This document shows, one piece after another, positions 57,807-64,000 of a stretch of 64,000 nucleotides of DNA. The stretch covers positions 21,169,996 through 21,233,995 of the forward strand of contig JASEVX010000011.1 in assembly GCA_031761405.1 (NCBI GenBank), in the 5' to 3' direction. The stretch's first letter is position 1, and every line of letters starts with the position of its first letter. The notes below the pieces were generated by a model, which made no database searches, had not been told where the DNA came from, and was given only the letters and a program-made list of their open reading frames with translations. Origin of the DNA: Serripes groenlandicus (lineage: Eukaryota; Mollusca; Bivalvia; Cardiida; Cardiidae). Position numbers and translations under genes: made by a program.

Positions 57807-58389
57807 AGCTCGTAAAGGTTCCTATCGCAAGCATGCGCAACCTTGCAAGTTTGCGCAACCTTCATAAGGTTGTGGGAAGCATGCAAAAAACTTCCATTCT
57901 GCAAGCTTAATTAAATAATAAGCTTGCGCGCGCTTACAATCGCAATCTTACTGCAAGCTTAAATAAGGTAGCGGCACGCTTAGATGCAACCTTGCCACGA
58001 CCTTGCTGCAATCTTAATTAAGCTTGCTGTTTTGGTTTGGGTCTGCTGCAGAGGCTTCAGAAATCGGTTGTATGTGGAAACGGGCTCAGGACCACGATAA
58101 GGATTTTTGAAAGAACACGAAAAACTACCCTAATCTAGTGCTCTGGGGTCTCAGATGGGAATGGTAATTTCACAAAAAAACAATATGGAAACTGCACCAT
58201 GAAATTCCTGGAAATGTGGGCGTATTTTTTCCGCCGGGAATTCTCTCATTAAGAACCAGCAGTCATTCACAGCTCTTATATGACTAAAAAAATAGTTGTG
58301 CGTTGATTGTTGCTGCATAAGAAAATAGAACAGCAAGAGGCAAAAATAATTCTTCTCTGACAGTTTTCAGGTTTTTGCTTCATTGTCAA

Positions 58390-58470
58390 TGTTTTGTTTT
58401 TGTTTTATTGGTGCTTTCATGTCATTTTCAACCTTATTTCAGGCGCTTGATCTCTGGGTGATAAACTTTA
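58390..58470 (-). mobile_element. SINE tail fragment
   Basis: TTTTGTTTTATTGGTGCTTT, CATGTCATTTTCAACCTTAT, TTGATCTCTGGGTGA. Confidence 0.6.
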
Positions 58471-58545
58471 TGTTTATAATTGATTATCAAAGATTAAATA
58501 AAACATGGAGAACAGCACCTTAGATAAGGGGCATATTTCATGTTC

Positions 58546-58775
58546 TTAACCATTTCCCTCATACGACAATTCTGCAGCAGATGACTTTGAACATCATTTG
58601 TCAAAAAAAAGAAAATCTCCATAATTGAATGGATAACCTATGACAAAAAGTGGAAAACATTGTGGCAAAAGGAGAAATTGCACGTTTTGTGCAATTTCTT
58701 CTTTTGTCACTATGTTTCCAAAAAGCCGTCTGCTGCAGAGGCGTCAGAAAATGCCTATATGTGGGAAAGGGTTAA
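58546..58775 (+). mobile_element. TTAA-MITE, full length
   Basis: 230 bp, TTAA both sides, CAC/GTG loop class, ATGACAAAAAGTGG diagnostic. R tip ATGTGGGAAAGGG. Confidence 0.93.
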
Positions 58776-59095
58776 CCATTTCCTGATTACAACAAATCTG
58801 CAGCAGACGACGTATAAAATCTTCTGGAGAAAATATGGATTTTGTTTTATTCGTAAGATTAATTTTAGAAAAAGAGTTAAAAACACTGTGGCAAAAGGAG
58901 ATTATGGCTCATTATGTTCAATTTCTCCATTTGCTGCAATATTATCAAAGGTCTTCTGACAATTTCTCATTTTGTCACAATGGTTTCAACTTAATTCATT
59001 TATAATACTTTAATTTATCAAGATTTTTCATATTTTCAAAGTTGTATGCTGCACTGCAGCTTATTATATTGTTGTATTTTAATTGGAAAGGGGGT
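58772..59095. mobile_element. TTAA-MITE chimera, L arms at both ends
   Basis: Left: CCATTTCCTGATTACAACAA, CTGCAGCAGACGACG, palindrome. About 58960 onward a reversed old L arm (TTTGTCACAATGGTTTCAAC, GTTGTATGCTGCACTGCAGC, TTGGAAAGGGGG). Shares its left TTAA. Confidence 0.7.
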
Positions 59096-59173
59096 TTCAA
59101 AAGAATCATTTCAATGGGAAGCAGCATTGTCTTTTTGAAATGGTTCTTTTAAATAGCCACAATAAAGGGGTTT
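59092..59173. mobile_element. Decayed fold-back MITE
   Basis: TTTCAAAAGAATCATTTCAA and GAAATGGTTCTTTTAAATAG, CCACAATAAAGGGGTTT resemble the arms of the CCTATGTTGTGG MITE. Confidence 0.45.
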
Positions 59174-59179
59174 AATTCA

Positions 59180-59280
59180 TTAACCCTTTCCCACATATGG
59201 ACACTCTCTGACGCCTTTGCAGCAGACAACATTTAGAAACACTGGCAAAAGGCAAAATTTCAACTCTATTCAATAATAAC
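59180..59280 (-). mobile_element. TTAA-MITE, L half lost
   Basis: CCCTTTCCCACATATGGACA, CTCTCTGACGCCTTTGCAGC, AACACTGGCAAAAGGC joined to a bit of L arm. Confidence 0.72.
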
Positions 59281-59415
59281 ATTTTAATTAGCCATTTCCC
59301 ACTTGCAGACGCATTTTGACGCAATAGCAGCAGGTGACTTTTGAAATGTTTCAGGTTTTTGTCACTATGTTTTCAAAGCCGTCTGCTGCAGATTTGTTGT
59401 ATACATATGGGAAAG
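59277..59415 (-). mobile_element. TTAA-MITE, palindrome lost
   Basis: GCCATTTCCCACTTGCAGAC, ATAGCAGCAGGTGACTTTTG, then TTTTTGTCACTATGTTTTCA, GCCGTCTGCTGCAGATTTGT, ATGGGAAAG. Confidence 0.7.
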
Positions 59416-59691
59416 ACCTCTATCCTCCACTGTCAGACAATAAAATCCCGAACATGAATAACCTGACACTGGGGTATTTAGGTTTACATAATTAGGTTTT
59501 AAAATTTGACTCCCAACTCTTACCGATAGGTCAAAGGTTAGGGTGTATTGTGTTCAGTCCTAATTGTTCTAGCTGTCACAAAGGCCTACCCATTGGCATC
59601 AACTTTAACCCAATTGTACGAAAAATAAAACTTTTGTTAGCACAAAAACACTGAAAAACCTACCCTCAGCCGGACCCTCGCTGTTTGTTGC
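59416..59691. other. No gene seen
   Basis: No recognisable features. Confidence 0.4.
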
Positions 59692-59933
59692 TTAAACCTT
59701 TTCTCACATACAACAAATCTGCAGCAGGCGACTTTGAAAACATCCAGGCAAAACTGTGTAAAATCTTTATAAGTGAAAGTTTAATTCATGGAGAAAAGTT
59801 GAAAGCATTGTAGCAAAAGGAGGATATGCTAATTTTTAGCTATTACTTCTTTTGCCACAATGTTTTCAAGAGTCATCAGCTGCAGACGCATCAAAATGCT
59901 GGGTTTACAAGTTGGAAAGTTAAACTCTCCAAT
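59692..59933 (+). mobile_element. TTAA-MITE, old type, complete
   Basis: TTAA both sides. ACCTTTTCTCACATACAACA, CTGCAGCAGGCGAC, GTTGAAAGCATTGTAGCAAA, R end GTCATCAGCTGCAGACGCAT. Confidence 0.85.
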
Positions 59934-60084
59934 ATTATTTAATTGAATGACCCTAAGTTGTTGGTACTGAAAACAAAGTTAATAAATCTCTACAAATGCA
60001 GTCTGACCGAAGAAAACAATTCCTTACGCAGGCAGATCATTTAAATGATTTAAAAATCGGATTGCAATTGAAATGAAATTTTTG

Positions 60085-60304
60085 AATTTGAGTTCAAAGC
60101 ATTGTTGTGGCAAAAGGAGAAACTCCTCCTTTTAAGACTGCTACTAAATCTTCAAAAGTGGGCTGCATGTGGGAATCTGTCAATAGTGATAGATTGCAAC
60201 TCTTTTTAATAATTACACTCTCAATTATGAAGAATTTTCGCGTTTTTGTATATAGGTTTTCAAAGTCGTCTGCTGCAGATTTGTTGTATGTGGGAAGGGG
60301 TTAA
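60085..60304. mobile_element. TTAA-MITE chimera
   Basis: Interior GTTCAAAGCATTGTTGTGGC, AAAAGGAGAAACTCCTCC and a shrunken R end (GTGGGCTGCATGTGGGAA), joined at about 60188 to a reversed L arm (GCAACTCTTTTTAATAATTA, AGTCGTCTGCTGCAGATTTG, GTGGGAAGGGG, TTAA). Confidence 0.72.
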
Positions 60305-60498
60305 AAAAGGAACAAATTAATAGTGCAAGGGAATCACAAGAGACTAGTTTTTGAAAAGTTTAATCTGTTTTTAATGGGGTATGAACAGTTCGTAACCGTT
60401 ACACTTTCACCACCTGTGAACAATTAGACAGATCTTTAAAAGGCAATTGAGAGTGTTTCAGTCAATAAAATTTATGATTTCTTTGCCAAGTACCTATA

Positions 60499-60558
60499 AC
60501 CATATAGTACCTATATAACCAACAAGAGAAAGTTGATGCAACGCATCAATGTCGCCGG
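60499..60558 (+). repeat. Dispersed repeat with dyad, counterpart of 44115-44170
   Basis: AAAGTTGATGCAACGCATCA, ATGTCGCCGGA. GTTGATGC and GCATCAAT form a short hairpin. Confidence 0.68.
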
Positions 60559-60560
60559 AT

Positions 60561-61859
60561 ATCCATAGTGCAGTTATGCATAACACTAACATTATAGTAG
60601 TTGAATAAACAGTTATCAACTGAGGGGCATATTGGAACATCAGGGGTGGGGTCAAGTTAAAATGTATCATAACTTGCATTGTTTTGTCAACGAAGTGAAT
60701 GATAATTGAAGCCTTTCATTGTTTATGATCAATCTCCATTCCAAAGTAGGTTGACCATACACACAACCAACTAATTATTGATCATACACAGTAATGGAAA
60801 TGAGTAATCTTGCCAATCATTAGTCTTAGTGTGTATACAGTGCTTTCATTAAGGAATAATTATAAGATTTGTGAATTCCACATACACTTTTCAAGATGTT
60901 TGTCAGAATATTTGAATTTTATTATTTTTCAATAAAACCACAAAACAGACAATTTAGGATTTGCATGCAATAGCACGTCATTTTACCTTTCCTATTTTAA
61001 AGTCAACAGTGGACACTTTTGCAGCAATCTACTTTTAAAATAATGAGATAAGGGTTAAATCGCTGAAGACATGAGTTTTCACTTTTTCTCAAAATGATAT
61101 TAGCTTAGCATCCTAATTATATCATACTTTAACACATGTTGAAATGTAGTCCAATATTTATAAATTAGACCACCTTCGAAATATAATATCAACTAAACAG
61201 TTAAATCTCATTGAAATTGTTGTATAATTTAAACTGAATTTCGAACATAAACTTAGCCCTACAACATGTTAATTTATTTTAATTCTTTCCTTCCTTATTT
61301 ATAATGAAAACAACAAACTACTCATGTTTTAAAATTATATTATGATGAGCGCCCTTGTGTTAATGATATGCAGATCGGAAGCAATATGCCTTTAGGGAAT
61401 TAAATGACACATTTAAAATTGTCAAGGACGAAATAATTTCGTACGAAAGACCCGATTATTTCTTATTCGCAGAGGTGTCGTTCTTGAAACTCTCTTTATA
61501 GGCAGAGAGTGTTCGTTCAAAGTCATTTTTCCATTAAAACCAGTTTTATCTCGGTTTGTTCTTTTCTTCATTTGTTTCGAACGAAATAAACATTTTAAAT
61601 CACCTATAATTTACTATTTGTAAGTGAGTGTAAAGAGCGGCTCTCTGCAAAGGAGATTGATCTACGCAGTTGTTATTCGCGCGACACCCATATTCGCGAG
61701 TCAGGCAGGTGCGCGCGCAGGTTTTTGTTGTAAAATGTATCGCGTGCAAATCCAGCTTTTCATTGGTTATCGCACACACAGTAAGTACAGTAGTATATAG
61801 TAGCGTGTGCAAAATTTACAAATCTATGCGGGCGGTACTCGGTAGTGACGTAATCAACA
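60561..61859. other. 1.3 kb without MITEs or SINEs
   Basis: The longest repeat-poor stretch. At 61620-61770 a GC-richer patch (TTCGCGCGACACCC, AGGTGCGCGCGCAGG) stands out. No coding frame above 70 codons and no recognisable gene. Confidence 0.5.
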
Positions 61860-62313
61860 GTTCTAGGTTAGAAACAGTTCATATTTTAGATATACACGAG
61901 TTAACATTATCAAATGAATTCTTCACAAATCAAGACATATTTTTGAACATGAAAATAACATTCAGTAAGTTAACATTACTATTGAAAGTAGAATTTGACG
62001 TGATTTTTATTTCAATATATCTCAATATTGACATATAGCAGTTGGTTGCAAGTCTAGCAGGGACCACATTTGTCTTCGTAAATAAGACAAAAACACTTAA
62101 ATGCAAGTCAACAAAATGAAACTAAAAATACCTAAAACATCGAAATGTTTATTCCATTTTAGATGTGTCATTACTTAGTGTTTTTAAACAAACACAATTG
62201 TAATATGTTCAAAACATCTTAATGTGTTTCTTTCCAATAATTATCCCTCCTCCCATGTGATTTCCGAAAAGCTATTAAAAATAGAAGTCGCGGGCTTCTG
62301 CCCGGCGACTAAT
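61860..62313 (+). mobile_element. 0.95 kb repeat, copy C (3' half, older)
   Basis: Matches the last 450 bp of copies A and B with roughly one difference in five, but the final 60 bp (CCCATGTGATTTCCGAAAAG, CTATTAAAAATAGAAGTCGC, GGGCTTCTGCCCGGCGACTA, AT) are unchanged. The 5' half is absent. Confidence 0.82.
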
Positions 62314-62338
62314 AAATATGTATGTTTTTGGTTTGTTC

Positions 62339-62568
62339 ATAACACTTTCCCTCATACAACAATTCTGCAGCAGACGACTTTGAACATATTTTGTCAAAAA
62401 ATAGGAAATCTCTAGAATTAAATGGATAACCTATGACTAAAAGTGGAAAACATTGTGGCAAAAGGAGAAATTGCTCGTTTTGAGCAATTTCTTCTTTTGT
62501 CACTATGTTTTCATAAAGCCGTCTGCTGTAGAGGTTTCAGAAAGCATCTATATGAGGGAAAGGGTTAA
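62339..62568 (+). mobile_element. TTAA-MITE, full length
   Basis: 230 bp. Left ATAA, right TTAA, GCTCGTTTTGAGC loop. Carries CAAAAAATAGGAAATCTCTA, GAATTAAATG, shared only with its neighbour. Confidence 0.92.
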
Positions 62569-62587
62569 ATAAATAGATTGCAATGGA

Positions 62588-62878
62588 TTGCCACAAACAG
62601 CAAATCTGCAGCGGGCGACTTTGAAAACATTTAATATGAAATATGTAAACTCTCTATAATTGAAAGAACAACTATTGACTAAAGTTGAAAACATTGTGGT
62701 ATTGTCAAAAAATAGGAAATCTCTAGAATTAAATTGATAACTTATGACTAAAAGTGGAAAACATTGTGGTAAATGGAGAAATTGCTCATTAAGGGAAATT
62801 CTTCTTTTGTCAAAATGTTTTCAAAAGGCGTCTGCTGCAGAGGCATCAGAAAGCATTTGCATGATTTAGAAAGGGTAA
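62588..62878 (+). mobile_element. TTAA-MITE with a duplicated middle
   Basis: CCACAAACAGCAAATCTGCA, GCGGGCGACTTTG, interior to GTTGAAAACATTGTGGTATT, then a second middle GTCAAAAAATAGGAAATCTC, TAGAATTAAATTGATAAC, AAAAGTGGAAAACATTGTGG, then palindrome and R end. The second middle matches the adjacent copy. Confidence 0.83.
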
Positions 62879-62943
62879 ACTTATTTTCAATTTATATGAG
62901 TAAACAGGTCTTGCTTCCACGATATCTTTGTTAGTACTCATTA

Positions 62944-63136
62944 AAACCTATGTTGTTAGTACTCAAAACAAGAGCACCGCGTACGGCACAGATGCTTGAC
63001 TGATACCTTAACCGGACGACCACGCCGCCGCCACTGATGACAACGCCAGGGTCATGACAATAGCTCTCATTTTTTCAAAAGTCGAGCTAAAAATTGTCTC
63101 AGTGAGACGATTCTTTTGAGTACCAACAACATAGGT
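62944..63136. mobile_element. Fold-back MITE split by an element
   Basis: AAAACCTATGTTGTTAGTAC, TCAAAA at left. GACGATTCTTTTGAGTACCA, ACAACATAGGTT at right. The AACAAGAG element sits in the left arm. Confidence 0.82.
62967..63093 (+). mobile_element. AACAAGAG...CTAAAAA element, shortest form
   Basis: AACAAGAGCACCGCGTACGG to TTTTTTCAAAAGTCGAGCTA, AAAA. 127 bp. Same type as 8374-8537. Inserted before TTGTCTCAG. Confidence 0.8.
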
Positions 63137-63144
63137 TGTGGAGG

Positions 63145-63539
63145 TAAAATAATGATTTTAGGACATGTAACAATTGCCCCTTATCTGGAGCTATCAGTCT
63201 GGCATTCAATGCCTCTCAAACAGAAATTCTCTGAAAAAACATGGTAAATAAAGGAACATTTAGAGGCCCATGGATGGTCCTTTTTCCTCAATCACCTGAG
63301 AACTCATGTTGTATTAAATACCTCTGGTGAGCATAAATAATTTATACATTTTGTAACAGCATGCAGATCAATTTGTCTTTCTACACTTGTAACTAGACCC
63401 CATGACACATGGTTCACCAGCATGCTATCTCACACATCCATCTTTGTTATAATTAAATATGTTACAATAGCTCGCATTCATCATTCGTAACAACTCATGG
63501 AAAGTAGATAACATTTCACGTACTGATACACTATCGTTG
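63145..63539. other. No gene seen
   Basis: No recognisable features. Confidence 0.45.
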
Positions 63540-63720
63540 AAACTATTTATTAAGGGGTTTGGTTCTATTTGGGTTTCCAACACCATTTTAGTTATATTAC
63601 GGAGATAGAAACTTCTTATTCATTATAATACCCGGGTATACAAGCCAGTACTAGGCTCAAACCTGGGGCCAAATCCCCGAAGTTAACCTGTCGACCATCA
63701 CTGATTCCGAAATCATTTGT
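63540..63720 (-). mobile_element. Type-1 SINE, degenerate
   Basis: GGGTTTCCAACACCATTTTA, ACCCGGGTATACAAGCCAGT, ACTAGGCTC, head AACCTGTCGACCATCACTGA. Confidence 0.75.
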
Positions 63721-63786
63721 TATAAATATGTTACATTAGACCCCAATCCATTATTTGTACAACTCTTGGAAAGTTGGTAACCTTTA

Positions 63787-63968
63787 ACATGGTGACAAAA
63801 ACCTGAAAAATCTCCATAAAAGATAGCTTAATTGTTAAATAAAGTTGAAAACATTGTGGCCAAAGGGGGAAATTGCTCATGATGAGCAATTTCCCCATTG
63901 GCCACAATGTTTTCAAAAGTCGTCTGCGGCTATTGCTTCAAAATGCGGCTGCAGGTGGGAAAGGGTTA
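63787..63968 (+). mobile_element. TTAA-MITE, L tip lost
   Basis: ACATGGTGACAAAAACCTGA, GTTGAAAACATTGTGGCCAA, well-kept palindrome GAAATTGCTCATGATGAGCA, R end GTCGTCTGCGGCTATTGCTT, GGTGGGAAAGGG, TTAA. Confidence 0.82.
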
Positions 63969-64000
63969 ATTATGTCACAGTATTTTCTAGGATAGTTACA

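Larger units (their letters stand above)
56464..58041. mobile_element. 1578 bp element with CCCAAACCAAAA inverted ends
   Basis: Left CCCAAACCAAAATGCTAGTT, right AGCTTGCTGTTTTGGTTTGG, G. Flanked by TC on both sides (56462-56463, 58042-58043). Both arms (about 56475-56790 and 57565-58030) are packed with TTGCGC, AAGCTTGC and TTGCAAGCTT motifs and are GC-richer than the window. The middle is ordinary AT-rich sequence, a lone MITE tip (57092-57112) and a TTAA-MITE (57359-57545). One open frame (56714-56920) has no recognisable domain. No transposase seen. Superfamily unknown. Confidence 0.78.
56302..58087 (+). mobile_element. Old TTAA-MITE split by a 1.58 kb element
   Basis: TTAA, CCCCTTCCCTTAAAAGACAA, TTGCAGCAGATGAC, ACCATGTTTTCACAAGTCAT, C, then insertion 56464-58041, then TCTGCTGCAGAGGCTTCAGA and a decayed tip. 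Confidence 0.8.

Overview
This 64 kb window is AT-rich, repeat-saturated eukaryotic DNA. By eye it holds no protein-coding gene, rRNA gene or free-standing tRNA gene. The repeat types point to a bivalve mollusc: elements that start AACAAGAGGGCC and end GAGCTAAAAA, tRNA-derived SINEs with a GCGGCGTAAAAC tail, and GAGCCGTTC fold-back MITEs are ones I associate with bivalve genomes. The species cannot be named. The longest open frames (about 120-150 codons) are low-complexity or lie inside repeats. The window looks like intergenic or deep intronic sequence.

The dominant feature is one family of short non-autonomous DNA transposons, called TTAA-MITE here. About a hundred copies or fragments are recognisable. 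Full copies are 228-238 bp including flanks. They sit between TTAA duplications and have terminal inverted repeats starting CCCTTTCCC, as in piggyBac-like elements. The ends are asymmetric. The L end reads CCCTTTCCCTCATACGACAA then TTCTGCAGCAGACGAC. The R end, read inward, has GACGCTTTCTGACGCCTCTG then CAGCAGAC. In the middle is a long palindrome (GGCAAAAGGAGAAATTGC, loop, GCAATTTCTCCTTTTG). Plus strand means L end on the left. Young copies have TCATA next to the terminus and older ones CACATA. No transposase is present, so mobility must have come from elsewhere. Copies insert into one another and often share one TTAA, giving GGGTTAACCC junctions and head-to-tail chains (18.77-19.45, 40.95-41.9, 44.27-44.67 and 47.97-48.44 kb).

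A second layer is SINEs with tRNA-like heads of at least four kinds. Six have target-site duplications of 10-13 bp readable in the sequence. Three of those lie inside, or at the edge of, TTAA-MITEs, which dates the SINEs as younger. One SINE head appears to have seeded a roughly 700 bp minisatellite of 19-bp units (55.4-56.1 kb).

A third layer is less familiar elements, several delimited precisely because they interrupt a MITE. They are: a 1.41 kb insertion with hairpin ends (39.24-40.64 kb); a 1.58 kb element with CCCAAACCAAAA inverted ends and dense TTGCGC/AAGCTTGC arrays (56.46-58.04 kb); a 374 bp hAT-like element with a 5-bp duplication (49.07-49.44 kb); three copies of a 0.95 kb repeat with an invariant 3' hairpin (35.1, 43.1 and 61.9 kb); and a 116 bp micro-insertion that looks like a reverse-transcribed mRNA 3' end (46.21-46.33 kb). 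There is also an inverted segmental duplication (36.2 kb versus 53 kb) that preserves an empty site for one MITE.

All repeat calls rest on manual comparison within the window. Boundaries of degenerate copies are approximate, usually within 10 bp.
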